From: Nordella sp. HKS 07
Lineage (GTDB): Bacteria > Pseudomonadota > Alphaproteobacteria > Rhizobiales > Aestuariivirgaceae
Length of the DNA: 64,000 nucleotides
Reading direction: 5' to 3'
Assembly (NCBI RefSeq): GCF_011046735.1
Contig: NZ_CP049258.1
Coordinates: 3,986,001 to 4,050,000, forward strand
Position numbers and translations under genes: made by a program. Positions 43,099 through 52,306 of the stretch are shown here, in pieces. The first letter of the stretch is position 1. Every line of letters begins with the position of its first letter. Under the pieces are notes generated by a model, which did no database searches, was not told the origin of the DNA, and saw nothing but the letters and a program-made list of their open reading frames with translations.

Positions 43099-43140
43099 GG
43101 CCCCAGCATAGGGAGTGGCGGAGTGGGCCGCCAGCGCCGA

Positions 43141-43548
43141 TCAACCTTGCGTGGCAGGGGGCCGCCATTCAGGGATCAGATCCTCGAGCTCGAGCGTATT
43201 CTGGCCGGGCCTCGCGCGGTCGCCTGACGCGGTGGTGACGCCGCTTTCGCCCGGCTCGGCCGCAAGCGACGGCGAGGTGCCGTTCGGCTCGCTCGCCCAT
43301 TCATAGAGGAGCTCGACGCCGTATTTAGCCTTGCCCTCGAGCTTTACGGCAACGTAATGCGCGGTGTCGCAGACAGTAGCCTGGCGGCTGCAGAAGTCGC
43401 GCATGTCGGCGACCGCCGACATGGCGGCAGCAATAAAGTGCGTCGCCGGCGGGTCGACGTCGGCCGCGGCGTTCATGCGCTCTTCGGGCGGTGAGGGCAG
43501 GAAGACCACCGCCGCGGTGAGCAAGACGAGTGTCCTGATGATGCGCAT
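43141..43548 (-). CDS. DUF5330-type secreted protein
   Basis: A 135-residue protein with a signal sequence (MRIIRTLVLLTAAVVFLPSP). The core AMSAVADMRDFCSRQATVCDTAHYVAVKLEGKAKYGVELLYEWA has two conserved cysteines and fits DUF5330, a small rhizobial exported family of unknown function. A disordered C-terminus follows (about 85-135). The 245 bases upstream to the divergent peptidoglycan-binding gene hold no gene. Confidence 0.75.
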   Translation of the reverse strand: MRIIRTLVLLTAAVVFLPSPPEERMNAAADVDPPATHFIAAAMSAVADMRDFCSRQATVCDTAHYVAVKLEGKAKYGVELLYEWASEPNGTSPSLAAEPGESGVTTASGDRARPGQNTLELEDLIPEWRPPATQG

Positions 43549-43793
43549 ATCTATTCCCCTTGTCCGGCTTCAGTCATAGCGCCCGGGGATTTCGTGCGGT
43601 TGAATGACGGCGTGGCAATTCGAGTCAAAGTTTTGGCAAGTTTTAAGTATTTCATTAACCATTCGGAAATCATGACACCTTACCCCTGGGGCCCCGCGAC
43701 AACCCGGCATTAAGCATCGCGGATGCATGATGGGGATCAAGGGGACTGGCGTCAGAGCCGGTATGAGCAAGTTTGAGTTGGGTCCGGCGTCGA

Positions 43794-44477
43794 ATGAGTG
43801 ACTATGAAGAGGATGACGCGCCGCGTTTGGGCGTTTCGACCATTGTCGTCGCACTGACGGTGGCGGTGCTCTCCGTTGCCATAGCCTACAACACGCTGAC
43901 TCAATCGGCGCCGTCTGCGACGGTCGCGCAATCCGGCGTTTCCGATTCCGATCCGATCACCGGCTCGACCCGGGTGACCGTCGATGCCGACGGCGATAGC
44001 GGGACCGGCACGGTGACCTTGCGCTATGACGCCACGGTCGAAAGCGCCCAGCGCGAGCTCGCGGCCTCCGGACTCTATAGTGGCCAGGTCGACGGCGTGT
44101 TCGGCCGGCGCACCAAGCTCGCCATCGTTGCCTATCAGCGTGCCAATGGTCTTGACGAAACGGGGCAGGCGACCGCCGACCTCATCGAGCACATCCGCTA
44201 TACCCGCCAGATCAACGAGGCGGTGAATATGACGGACATGGGCGCGGTCGTGCCGCGCACTGCGGCGCCGGCGAAGCCTGTCGACACCGTGACCCGCGTC
44301 CAAGTCGGCCTCGCCGAACTCGGCTACGAGCCGGGCGCCATCAACGGCCAGCTTGGCCAGCAGACCCGCAACGCCATTCTCAAATTCGAGCGTGACCGCG
44401 GAATTGCGCCAACCGGCGATATCAGTGCCACGCTGATCGCCGAACTGGATAAGATGAGCGCCCGCAGCGCCAACTGA
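43794..44477 (+). CDS. Membrane-anchored protein with two peptidoglycan-binding domains
   Basis: A 227-residue protein: a short cytoplasmic start, a membrane segment (about 13-33, VSTIVVALTVAVLSVAIAY), a linker, and two PG_binding_1 repeats. The first (about 78-125) reads AQRELAASGLYSGQVDGVFGRRTKLAIVAYQ; the second (about 167-215) reads VQVGLAELGYEPGAINGQLG and TRNAILKFERDRGIAPTG. It probably tethers the inner membrane to the cell wall. ATG 43794 is used. DUF1491 follows 16 bases later. Confidence 0.88.
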   Translation: MSDYEEDDAPRLGVSTIVVALTVAVLSVAIAYNTLTQSAPSATVAQSGVSDSDPITGSTRVTVDADGDSGTGTVTLRYDATVESAQRELAASGLYSGQVDGVFGRRTKLAIVAYQRANGLDETGQATADLIEHIRYTRQINEAVNMTDMGAVVPRTAAPAKPVDTVTRVQVGLAELGYEPGAINGQLGQQTRNAILKFERDRGIAPTGDISATLIAELDKMSARSAN

Positions 44478-44493
44478 GATCGGGCTACATTCC

Positions 44494-44835
44494 ATGCGGC
44501 TTAAATCCGAGATCTGGGTACATGCGCTCTTGCGCCGCTGTTTCGCGCAAGGCCTTTTCGGTGCCGTCCTGCGCAAGGGCGCGGAGGAGGCGGGTTCCAT
44601 CTATGTTGTCATCAACCGCCTCGATGGCACCGTGAAGCTATTGGGTCCGCCGCCCGGATCGTCGATCGACGAAATGGGCGACAGGATATGGAGCGAGGTG
44701 ATTCCGCCGGTGACATCGGCCGCGGAAGTTCAGCCCTTCATCGACAGGCTTGTGCGGTTCGATCCCGACATCTGGGTGGTCGAGATCGAGGACCGGACCG
44801 GGACCGCCGGCCTGACCGTTCTGCCCGGCACGTGA
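44494..44835 (+). CDS. DUF1491 family protein
   Basis: A 113-residue alphaproteobacterial protein of unknown function. RLKSEIWVHALLRRC, AGSIYVVINRLDGTVKLLGPPP, and the C-terminal FDPDIWVVEIEDRTG match the family. It lies directly behind the peptidoglycan-binding gene, 16 bases away and on the same strand, so they are probably cotranscribed. Confidence 0.85.
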   Translation: MRLKSEIWVHALLRRCFAQGLFGAVLRKGAEEAGSIYVVINRLDGTVKLLGPPPGSSIDEMGDRIWSEVIPPVTSAAEVQPFIDRLVRFDPDIWVVEIEDRTGTAGLTVLPGT

Positions 44836-44939
44836 CGGCCAACCGTTGCAATCGGTTAGAGCTTTATTAACCACACTGAGGCGTTAATGTCGGCATAGCC
44901 GGTTTGCGCCTGGCGCACCGGATCTCGATGGTGAGGGTG

Positions 44940-45182
44940 ATGGGGACGATACTGACTTTTCCGCGCGATCGTGTGCCGCAACCGGCACGCGCGGCGCATG
45001 AGGGGCCGGCGGAGATCTTGATCTTCCCGGGCGTGCGGATCGAACGCTATGACTTCAGCCTGGCCGACCGTCTTCCGCCGCCGCGCCGGCGTGGCCGGCC
45101 GTCGCGCATGCAGGCGCTAGATCACGATGAGTTTGGATTGAAACAATCCAAACTCATAAACGTGATCGATTCCAATGTTTAG
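44940..45182 (+). CDS. Small conserved-type protein with repeat-derived C-terminus
   Basis: An 80-residue protein from ATG 44940 (MGTILTFPRDRVPQPARAAH). The front 60 residues are basic and Pro/Arg-rich (RLPPPRRRGRPSRMQ) with no known domain. The last 20 residues, ALDHDEFGLKQSKLINVIDS plus NV, are encoded by palindromic repeat copy 3B, so the original stop has been overrun. Upstream in-frame TTG/ATG codons exist but lack ribosome sites. Whether it is expressed is uncertain. Confidence 0.5.
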   Translation: MGTILTFPRDRVPQPARAAHEGPAEILIFPGVRIERYDFSLADRLPPPRRRGRPSRMQALDHDEFGLKQSKLINVIDSNV

Positions 45183-45230
45183 CGCGGGATACTCGCGACA
45201 AGTGATGCCCGCTTCTTCGCCTCTCGCGCT
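45119..45230. repeat. Palindromic intergenic repeat, family 3 copy B
   Basis: AGATCACGATGAGTTTGGAT begins a perfect stem (ATGAGTTTGGATTG / CAATCCAAACTCAT around AAA), then CGTGATCGATTCCAATGTTTAGCGCGGGATACTCGCG-type sequence to 45230. It aligns with the reverse complement of 38475-38587. Its first part is translated as the end of the preceding small gene. Confidence 0.82.
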
Positions 45231-45256
45231 ATAGTCGACCATCCTGTTTCCTGAGT

Positions 45257-45979
45257 TCAATATTCCTGTCTTGTCGGCGTGATCGTCAGTTCCTGCAGGA
45301 TCACATTCTGTGGCATCTGATAGGCAAACAGGATCGTTCTTGCCACATCCTCCGGCGTGATCGGCCCCACCTGATCCCTTCCCTTCGTCCAGAACTCCTT
45401 GGCCGCCTGATTCCGCATCGAATTCGGGATATCCGTGTCGGTAAGGCCAGGCGAAACGACAATCACTCGCACGTCATAAGACGCCATATTGCGCCTCGCC
45501 CCCTCGCTCACCGCATGGACGAAGAACTTGGTGCCGCAATAGACGTCGTGGCTGGGATAGGACTTGCGCCCGGCGATCGAGGAAATGTTGATGATCGTTC
45601 CATGCCGGCGCGCCTTCATCGCCGGCATGACGGCATGCATGCAATTGAGCACGCCTGTGCAATTGATGTCGATCAGGTCGCGCCACTCCGATGGATCCTG
45701 GTCTTCGAGTTTGGCGAGAGGCGCGATGCCGGCATTGTTGACGAGGCAGTCCACCGGCCCATATTGCGCCTCAGCTTCGGCGATGGCGGCGATGATGCCG
45801 TCGCGGTCGCGCACATCGGCGGCGACACAGACGGTATTGGCGAGTCCTAGATCACGCAGCGGCCCAATGCGCCGCCCCGTTAGCAGAAGCGGATAGCCGG
45901 CCTGCGCAAAGGCCTGCGCCGTTGCCCGGCCGATACCGGAGCCCGCGCCTGTTATCATGACCAGCGGCTTGTCGTTCAT
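45257..45979 (-). CDS. Short-chain dehydrogenase/reductase
   Basis: A 240-residue classical SDR. The cofactor loop is TGAGSGIGRA (10-19), with LVNNAGIAPLAKLEDQDP and INISSIAGRKSYPSHDVYCGTK, the latter holding the catalytic Ser, Tyr and Lys. It resembles the YdfG-like NADP-dependent serine/3-hydroxy-acid dehydrogenases, including the C-terminal ARTILFAYQMPQNVILQELTITPT, but the substrate is not proven. Monocistronic. Confidence 0.9.
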   Translation of the reverse strand: MNDKPLVMITGAGSGIGRATAQAFAQAGYPLLLTGRRIGPLRDLGLANTVCVAADVRDRDGIIAAIAEAEAQYGPVDCLVNNAGIAPLAKLEDQDPSEWRDLIDINCTGVLNCMHAVMPAMKARRHGTIINISSIAGRKSYPSHDVYCGTKFFVHAVSEGARRNMASYDVRVIVVSPGLTDTDIPNSMRNQAAKEFWTKGRDQVGPITPEDVARTILFAYQMPQNVILQELTITPTRQEY

Positions 45980-46056
45980 CGTTTCCCCCGTCGCATTCGT
46001 TGCTGCTGGAGTCGTTAGAACGTGAAGCGCGCAGGCCTGTCAATTGCGATCAAAGT

Positions 46057-46160
46057 GCTAGAACATGATCCGGAGAAGCGCGAAGCGGCTTTCCAAAAAG
46101 ATCATGCGCAAACAAGAAGATAAAGCGTGATAGCGACTCGTCCTAAAGCCATTACGCGTT
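46057..46160. repeat. Palindromic intergenic repeat, family 1 copy B
   Basis: The reverse complement matches 10979-11103 (ATGGCTTTAGGACGAGTCGC, TTTATCTTCTTGTTTGCGCA, ending CCGGATCATG), without the extra inner hairpin of copy A. It lies between the SDR gene and the DUF1254 gene. Confidence 0.8.
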
Positions 46161-46175
46161 AGATCGGAGTCGGCT

Positions 46176-46736
46176 CTACGCCGCCGGTTCGAGCGCGCAG
46201 GACGAGCGCGACAGGATATCGGTGAAGAGCTTGCGCTGCTCGGGATAGTCGAGCGCCACCCAGAACACGGCAATCCCGTAGGTCTCGGGAACCTCGACTG
46301 ACCAGCCGTCACCGAGCGCGCGCGTCTTCTCCGCCTGGTCGCTCGTCAGAAGTTCCATGACGCTGGGCGCCCGCTTCACGGTGAGCTTGAACTTGTCTAT
46401 GCCAGCTTGGCGATCGTTGATCGTATAAAGATCGGCGCCCTTGTCGGAATAGATGGTCAGCGACCAGAAGGCGTCGGGCATCTCGGCCGCGACCGACAAT
46501 TCGCCCTTGCTGATGTCGAAGAGGCATTTGCCGGCGACCGCTTCGCTTTCAGTCTCGCCCAGCAGCCGCATCTGTTCCGTCGCATCGAGAAGCGTGAAGC
46601 GATTGGCCTCTCCGCTTTGGGGATTGCCGCCCATGAGCCGTTGCATGGCGAAGCTCGGTGCGATCAGCACATAGCTCAGATGCGCTACGGCGCCGATGAC
46701 GAGCGCGACGGCGATCCAGAACAGGGCGGCTCTCAT
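46176..46736 (-). CDS. DUF1254-domain membrane protein
   Basis: A 186-residue protein with one N-terminal membrane helix (about 3-26) and a periplasmic beta-rich DUF1254-like domain (NRFTLLDATEQMRLLGETES, then AFWSLTIYSDKGADLYTIND). Function unknown. ATGA coupling to the DUF1214 gene upstream shows the pair acts together; elsewhere these domains often occur in one polypeptide. Two cysteines (KCLF, SSCAL) could pair in the periplasm. Confidence 0.8.
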   Translation of the reverse strand: MRAALFWIAVALVIGAVAHLSYVLIAPSFAMQRLMGGNPQSGEANRFTLLDATEQMRLLGETESEAVAGKCLFDISKGELSVAAEMPDAFWSLTIYSDKGADLYTINDRQAGIDKFKLTVKRAPSVMELLTSDQAEKTRALGDGWSVEVPETYGIAVFWVALDYPEQRKLFTDILSRSSCALEPAA

Positions 46737-47299
46737 GAGCAGGCCTCGCGCTTGATGCGCGGCAGCATCACCACCGACGCGGGATTGTTGAGGCCCGAAC
46801 CGGGCCTGAGCTTCAGCACCAGCGCGAAGCTCGACAAATCACCGGGATTGATCCAGTTTCCCGCCTTGGGCGTGCGCGATATCGTGATGCGCAACGAGCC
46901 GTCCGTCTCGGAGATGAGGCGCTGCGAGGTGAAGGTGATTGCGGAGGGCTGTGTGGCGTCGTCGTCGGCCAGCGCCAATTGCCACCAGCGCGCCGACAGA
47001 CGCGGTCCCTGGATGACATAGTCGCAATCCGCATCGAGCGCCGAGCCGTCGTCGTCGCGCCTGGCTTCGAACAGCAGTTCCTGGCCAAGCGCCGGCGGTA
47101 GCCGGCCGAACATCAGATAGTGCGCGTTGACATAGGGATTGCGGATAGAGGCGGTGCCGGAGAACCAGGATTTCCACGGGCCGCCGCCGCCCGTCATGGC
47201 AGTCGCCGATCTTTCGATCGACCACTGCGCGGTTACGATCCCGATGACGCCGCCGAAGAACAGGATGCTGACGGCTTTGACCAGCGAGCCCAGCCTCAT
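46733..47299 (-). CDS. DUF1214-domain membrane protein
   Basis: A 188-residue protein with an N-terminal membrane helix (about 8-26) and the DUF1214 pattern: NPYVNAHYLMFGRLPPALGQ, ARWWQLALADDDATQPSAIT, FTSQRLISETDGSLRITISR and PKAGNWINPGDLSSFALVLKL. Function unknown. It starts 36 bases after the PBP1A stop on the same strand and overlaps the DUF1254 gene, giving a likely PBP-DUF1214-DUF1254 transcript at the cell envelope. Confidence 0.85.
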   Translation of the reverse strand: MRLGSLVKAVSILFFGGVIGIVTAQWSIERSATAMTGGGGPWKSWFSGTASIRNPYVNAHYLMFGRLPPALGQELLFEARRDDDGSALDADCDYVIQGPRLSARWWQLALADDDATQPSAITFTSQRLISETDGSLRITISRTPKAGNWINPGDLSSFALVLKLRPGSGLNNPASVVMLPRIKREACS

Positions 47300-47335
47300 G
47301 GAGTGGAAAGCCCTGCCGTCATGTTCGCGTCCCTC

Positions 47336-49687
47336 TCAGCGGTCACGCGGCTTGATGCGCATATATTTGACATTCGAATTGCGTTTCTTGTTGGTATTGG
47401 CGTCGGGCAGCACCAGGACGGAGTCCTTCCGCTTGCGCTTTGTCTTCTGGTTGTCGTTGCCCCCGAAGATACTGAATACATCGCGCAGCACATTGAGTAC
47501 GGGGTCATCGGATTCGCGTGGCCTGACGATGGCGACGTCCTCTTCGGGCACCGACGCTACTCTTGGCCGCCTGGGTTTTGATACCTTCGCCGTCGGATCG
47601 CCGACGGCCGTCTTGGCCGTGGCTGACTTGGCGGCGTCGGGCGTGTTCGCCGAGGGCGTCTGGTCGGCTTGTGCCTCCGTGCCGGCATCGGCCAGCACGT
47701 CGTCTGCGCTCATGTCGGGCACGTCTTCGAGGATCGGCGCCGGGTTCTCCATGGCATATTGGATGTAGCGCTCTTCCATCGGCACGCCCGGCAGCGCGGT
47801 ACCGATCTGAGGCTGTTCGGCCCACAGCATGACTTCCTTCCAGGCCGCGGCCGGCAGCAGGCCGCCGGTCACGTTGTTCATCGGCGTGAAATCGTCATTA
47901 CCGAACCACACGCCGGTCACGTAATGCGCGGTGTAGCCGATGAACCAGGCGTCGCGATAGCTCTGATTGGTGCCGGTCTTGCCGGCCTGCGGCGTGAAGC
48001 CGAGGAAGGCACGCCTGCCGGTGCCACTTTCGACGACGGCGTTCATCATATGGTTGAGTTCGGCGATCGTCTCTTCCGGCACCCCTTGGACGTGCTCCTG
48101 CGGGTCCTTGGCACGGCTGTAGATCACATCGCCATTGGGGCGCCGGATCTCCAGCACCGTATAGGGCTCAGTCACCACGCCGCCTTGCGCGAAGGTACCG
48201 TAGGCGGTGGTGATGTCGAACAGGGTCATGGCGCTGGTGCCGAGCACCATCGGCGGCCAGGTTTCGAGCTCGGCCTTGAGGCCGACCCGGTGCGCCGCCT
48301 CGATGATGGCCGGGCGGCCGAAATCGATCGACAGCCGGACCGGAACCGAATTGTAGGATTTCGCCAGCGCCGTGGTCAGGGAGACGCGCCCGCCATATTT
48401 GTTCGTGTAATTGCGCGGTGACCAGCCGCCGACGGAGACGGGGCCGTCGACGACGGCGGATTCCGGCGTGTAGCCGTTGAGCAGGGCCGCCAGATAGACG
48501 AAAGGCTTGAAGGCCGAGCCCGGTTGGCGCATCGCGTCGGTGGCACGGTTGAACTGGCTGTTCTCGTAATCGCGCCCGCCGACGATCGCCTTGACGGCGC
48601 CCTCCGGCGTCATGGTCACCACCGCCGCCTGGGTCGCGTGATATTGCGGACCTTCGGTGTCGAGCGACTTGTTGATGATCCGCTGGGCCGCTTCCTGCAG
48701 CTTGGCGTTGATCGTCGTCTTCACCTCGATCACATAGTCGCCGGTGATCTGCTTGGCATCGATTAGGGCGAGCGTGTCGGCATAGGCCTTGTCGAGGAAC
48801 CAGTCGGGGCTGGCGACGGCAGGCGAATTGACGAGATCGGCGGGTTCGCGCCTCGCCTGCACCAGTTGGCCCTGGGTGATGAACCCGGAATCGAGCATTC
48901 GGTAGAGCACGACATTGGCGCGGGCACGCGCCTGCTGCATGCTCACATGCGGCGCATATTTGGACGGCGCCTTGAACAGGCCGGCGAGCATCGCCGCCTC
49001 GGACAGGTTCACATCGCGGATCGACTTGCCGAAATAATACTGTGCCGCGGCCTCGACGCCGTAATTGCCGCCGCCCAGATACGAGCGGTCGAGATAAAGC
49101 TTGAGAATCTCGTCCTTCGACAGCCGCGCCTCGATCCATACGCTCAGGAACGCTTCATGGATCTTGCGTCTGATGGTACGCTCGGGGCTCAGAAAGAGGT
49201 TCTTCGCCACCTGCTGCGTGATCGACGAGCCGCCCTGCACCACGTCATTGGCGCGGGCATTCTGGATGATGGCGCGGAAAGTGCCGAACACGTCGACGCC
49301 GAAATGCTGGTAGAAGCGGGCGTCTTCGGTGGCGAGCACCGCCTTGATCACATGCGGCGGGATGTCCTCGAGTGGAATGGCGTCGTCCTGGCGGATGCCG
49401 CGTCGCCCTATGATTTCGCCAGTATCGTCGGTGAAGGTGATCGCATAATCGCGTCCCTTGTTCCACACATCGCCGGTGCCGGAGAAAGGCGGCAGCGCGA
49501 ACGCCAGAAGCCCGAAGGCCGCGACGGTGCCGAAGGTCGCCATGTCGTCCAGGAGGTCGACAATGACGCGTTTCAACCCCGACAGGCGGAAGCGATGGAC
49601 GAAAGAGGAATAGGCTGAGGCTCCGCGCCGGAACGCGTCGAAAAACTCATAGACGCCCGCACTCACATAGGAGTCGAGCCACATCAT
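47336..49687 (-). CDS. Class A penicillin-binding protein (PBP1A-type)
   Basis: A 783-residue bifunctional peptidoglycan synthase. After a membrane segment (about 50-70) comes the GT51 glycosyltransferase domain: AVLATEDARFYQHFGVD with the catalytic Glu, VVQGGSSITQQVAKNLFL and SEAAMLAGLFKAPSKYAP. The transpeptidase domain has GSAFKPFVY (Ser-x-x-Lys), AKSYNSVP and QAGKTGTNQSYRDAWFIGY. A basic, disordered tail (RRPRVAS; KTKRKRKD) ends the protein. ATG 49687 (MMWLDS) suits the family; the frame opens at TTG 49723. It is divergent from the CofD-like gene. Confidence 0.92.
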   Translation of the reverse strand: MMWLDSYVSAGVYEFFDAFRRGASAYSSFVHRFRLSGLKRVIVDLLDDMATFGTVAAFGLLAFALPPFSGTGDVWNKGRDYAITFTDDTGEIIGRRGIRQDDAIPLEDIPPHVIKAVLATEDARFYQHFGVDVFGTFRAIIQNARANDVVQGGSSITQQVAKNLFLSPERTIRRKIHEAFLSVWIEARLSKDEILKLYLDRSYLGGGNYGVEAAAQYYFGKSIRDVNLSEAAMLAGLFKAPSKYAPHVSMQQARARANVVLYRMLDSGFITQGQLVQARREPADLVNSPAVASPDWFLDKAYADTLALIDAKQITGDYVIEVKTTINAKLQEAAQRIINKSLDTEGPQYHATQAAVVTMTPEGAVKAIVGGRDYENSQFNRATDAMRQPGSAFKPFVYLAALLNGYTPESAVVDGPVSVGGWSPRNYTNKYGGRVSLTTALAKSYNSVPVRLSIDFGRPAIIEAAHRVGLKAELETWPPMVLGTSAMTLFDITTAYGTFAQGGVVTEPYTVLEIRRPNGDVIYSRAKDPQEHVQGVPEETIAELNHMMNAVVESGTGRRAFLGFTPQAGKTGTNQSYRDAWFIGYTAHYVTGVWFGNDDFTPMNNVTGGLLPAAAWKEVMLWAEQPQIGTALPGVPMEERYIQYAMENPAPILEDVPDMSADDVLADAGTEAQADQTPSANTPDAAKSATAKTAVGDPTAKVSKPRRPRVASVPEEDVAIVRPRESDDPVLNVLRDVFSIFGGNDNQKTKRKRKDSVLVLPDANTNKKRNSNVKYMRIKPRDR

Positions 49688-49857
49688 CGTCTGGTAGCTT
49701 GAGTTTTTTGGCAATTTGGCCAAGAGCGGCGTCCGTTATCATGTGCCGAGCCTTTTACCACTGGTTGGCGGGCGGTTTCCACTTACTTGAAGATTATGAC
49801 GGAAAGGGGCCGCAAATAGGCGTGACCCTGGGCCAGGATTTTGGCAAAAGCGCCATA

Positions 49858-50991
49858 ATGCACGAGATTCCACAAAGGGCCGAGCCCGCGCGGCCTCACA
49901 TCGTCATCCTGGCTGGCGGTACCGCGTCGCGCAACCTGACCATCACGCTGATCCGGCAAGGCGTCCGGGTTACGCGGTTGGTCCCGGCCTGGGATTCAGG
50001 CGGCTCCTCCAAAGCCATCCGTGAGGCCCTGCATATTCTTCCCGTCGGCGACATTCGCCAGGCCCTGATGACCATGGCCTATGCCGAAGGCCATGCCGGC
50101 GATGTGGTGCGCGTCTTCAACGCCCGGCTGTCGGAAGTCGGCAACGCGGCGGCCCTCGCCCGCGAGCTTGCTTATTACGCGCAGGGCGCCCACCCGGTGC
50201 TCAAGACCATGAAACCGGAGATCGCCCAGGCGATCCTGCGTTATCTCGGAATATTCATCGCCGCTGTCGGGCCGGCCTTCGACTGGCGGCGCGGCAGCGT
50301 CGGGAACTTCATCTTGACGGGCGCGCTGCTTGCCGAAGAGGGCGACATCAACGCCGCCATTCTTGCCTTCAAGTCGTTGTGCTCGATTGCCGGCAATGTC
50401 TGGCCGATATCACAGGCGCGTGATCTCACGCTCGTGGCAAGGCTCAAGGACGGCCGGCGCGTTGAAGGCCAGCATCGGATCACCGCGTTGAGTGAAGCGG
50501 ATGCGGCGGTCGGCATCGCGGCCGTCTCTCTGGAGATGGCGAGCGCCAATCCGCCGGCGCTTGCCGCGATCGGCACCGCCGACGCCATCGTTTACGGGCC
50601 GGGAAGCTTTTATACCAGCGTCTTGCCGCATCTCCTGGTCGCCGGCGTCGCCGAAGCCATTGCCGGCGCCAGGGCGAACAAGATCCTTATCGGCAATATG
50701 CTGGAAGACCGCGAGACCCGGGCCGTGAGCCTGGACGAGATGGCCGAGGGCTTGCGCCAGGCCGGGGCGGGGCAATCCGTTCTGACCCACGTCCTCGCGC
50801 ATGAAGGCGCGGTTCCGGTAGAGCGCGTCATCGGCGCGTCGCGTTTCGTGGCGCGCGCCGCCCGCCCGATGACCGGCCCGGTGGTCATCGAGCGCGATTT
50901 CGAGGATCCCTGGCATCGCGGCCAGCATGATGCCGGTCTGGTCGCGTCGCTGATTTTGCAACTGGCCGCGGAAGGCGTAAGACAGCTTTGA
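49858..50991 (+). CDS. CofD/YvcK-family protein
   Basis: A 377-residue protein. [20 protein letters not shown] and [17 protein letters not shown] are the nucleotide/phospho-ligand motifs of the CofD-YvcK family, followed by [34 protein letters not shown] and [20 protein letters not shown]. CofD makes F420 precursors, while YvcK relatives influence cell-wall growth and carbon flux; which applies here is open, although no other F420 gene is present. ATG 49858 is preferred. The stop TGA overlaps the next ATG by one base. Confidence 0.82.
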   Translation: MHEIPQRAEPARPHIVILAGGTASRNLTITLIRQGVRVTRLVPAWDSGGSSKAIREALHILPVGDIRQALMTMAYAEGHAGDVVRVFNARLSEVGNAAALARELAYYAQGAHPVLKTMKPEIAQAILRYLGIFIAAVGPAFDWRRGSVGNFILTGALLAEEGDINAAILAFKSLCSIAGNVWPISQARDLTLVARLKDGRRVEGQHRITALSEADAAVGIAAVSLEMASANPPALAAIGTADAIVYGPGSFYTSVLPHLLVAGVAEAIAGARANKILIGNMLEDRETRAVSLDEMAEGLRQAGAGQSVLTHVLAHEGAVPVERVIGASRFVARAARPMTGPVVIERDFEDPWHRGQHDAGLVASLILQLAAEGVRQL

Positions 50992-51452
50992 TGAGCGAGC
51001 CTTTTTGGAAGACCAAGACTTTAGCCGAAATGACTCCAGAGGAGTGGGAGAGCCTGTGCGACGGCTGCGGCCGCTGCTGCCTGGTCAAGCTAGAAGACGA
51101 GGACACCGGCAAGATCCACTTCACCAACCTTGCCTGCAAATTGCTCGACCGCAAGAGCTGTCGCTGCAGCGACTACACCAATCGCAGCGCGCGGGTGCCG
51201 GACTGCGTGCGGCTCACCCCGGAGAATGTCGGCACGCTCAACTGGCTACCCGATAGCTGCGCCTATCGGCGCCTGGCGAAAGGCCAGCCGCTCGCTTGGT
51301 GGCATCCCCTGGTTTCGGGCCGCAAGGCGACCGTAATGGAGGCCGGGATATCGGTCAGCGGCCGGATACGCTCGGAAGAAGGTGTCGCCGAGGAGGACCT
51401 CGAAGACCATCTCTGGAAATTGCCGCGCGCCAAACGCCCTGTCGCCTCTTGA
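50991..51452 (+). CDS. YcgN-family cysteine-cluster protein
   Basis: A 153-residue UPF0260-type protein. [18 protein letters not shown], then [19 protein letters not shown] and VPDCVRLT provide about nine cysteines, probably coordinating an Fe-S cluster or zinc. [14 protein letters not shown] and [25 protein letters not shown] are strongly conserved in the family, whose function is unknown. It overlaps the CofD-like stop by one base and is translationally coupled to it. Confidence 0.9.
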   Translation: MSEPFWKTKTLAEMTPEEWESLCDGCGRCCLVKLEDEDTGKIHFTNLACKLLDRKSCRCSDYTNRSARVPDCVRLTPENVGTLNWLPDSCAYRRLAKGQPLAWWHPLVSGRKATVMEAGISVSGRIRSEEGVAEEDLEDHLWKLPRAKRPVAS

Positions 51453-51487
51453 CCTCGCCCAAGGGGCAGGCTCCAGAGAGCTGTCCC

Positions 51488-52294
51488 ATGACCAACCTTC
51501 ACCTTCTCGCCGGGCGCTTCGGCGCCGCGGTCAGGCTTTCACCCAAGGCCTTGCGGCTTTATGCGCGGCAGGGTCTGCTCGTGCCGGCCTTTGTCGATAA
51601 AGCCACCGGCTATCGCTATTACGCGGCGGGCCAGATACCGCGCGCCCGGCTCATCGCGAGGCTGCGTCAGCTCGGCCTGCCGCTCGCGCGCATCGCCACG
51701 CTGGTCGATCTCGACCCCGAGGCGCGTCTCATCGAGTTGCGCGCTTGGCTCAGGGACGAGTCCGCGTGCCTTGCCGACCGGACGGAACTCGTCGAGGCCC
51801 TGGCGCGCCAGGCTAAAGGCGGCGAGCCTGAACTCATGGCAGAAATTCGCCTGCGCACCGTCTCTGCGAGCAAGATCGTCTATCGCCAGCAGGCGGTCAC
51901 CGTCGATGGTCTCGACGAATTTCTGGTGCGCGCCGACGCCGACATCCGCGCGCATATGCGTGATGGCGGCCGTCGCACCGCGTCGCCCTTGCGCCTCTAT
52001 TTCCACGAAGAAGTGAGCCGTGACGGGGAGGGGCTTGTCGAAGCCGCCATCTGCTATGAGGGCATCCTGGAGCCAAAAGGCGACCTGCGCCTGCGCCACG
52101 CCGAGGCGCATCGCGAAGCCTATCTGTCGGTGCCGGCGGCCAATGCGGAGTTCCCGCTGGTGATCCGCATCTATGACGCGCTCGAAGCCTGGTTGGCGCA
52201 ACGAGCCGATCTCGCGATCCTCGGCAGCCCCTGCGAGGTCTATCCCGGTTCCAGTGGTGCGCGCTTCGACGTCGCCTATCCCATCAATCTCTAA
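51488..52294 (+). CDS. MerR-type regulator with GyrI-like effector domain
   Basis: A 268-residue regulator. Residues about 5-75 are a MerR winged helix: AAVRLSPKALRLYARQGLLVPAFVDKATGYRYY and ARLIARLRQLGLPLARIATL. The C-terminal half (from about 125) is a GyrI/BltR-like small-molecule-binding domain, ending EVYPGSSGARFDVAYPI. BmrR-like proteins of this layout sense hydrophobic drugs. ATG 51488 is followed, 12 bases after the stop, by the BtrH-like gene, its probable partner. Confidence 0.85.
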   Translation: MTNLHLLAGRFGAAVRLSPKALRLYARQGLLVPAFVDKATGYRYYAAGQIPRARLIARLRQLGLPLARIATLVDLDPEARLIELRAWLRDESACLADRTELVEALARQAKGGEPELMAEIRLRTVSASKIVYRQQAVTVDGLDEFLVRADADIRAHMRDGGRRTASPLRLYFHEEVSRDGEGLVEAAICYEGILEPKGDLRLRHAEAHREAYLSVPAANAEFPLVIRIYDALEAWLAQRADLAILGSPCEVYPGSSGARFDVAYPINL

Positions 52295-52306
52295 GGGTCT
52301 TTCTCC

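Noticed and set aside
43628-43660. CtrA site in the DUF5330 / peptidoglycan-binding gap (TTAAGTATTTCATTAAC)
   Set aside because: The two TTAA elements are separated by eight bases, not seven.
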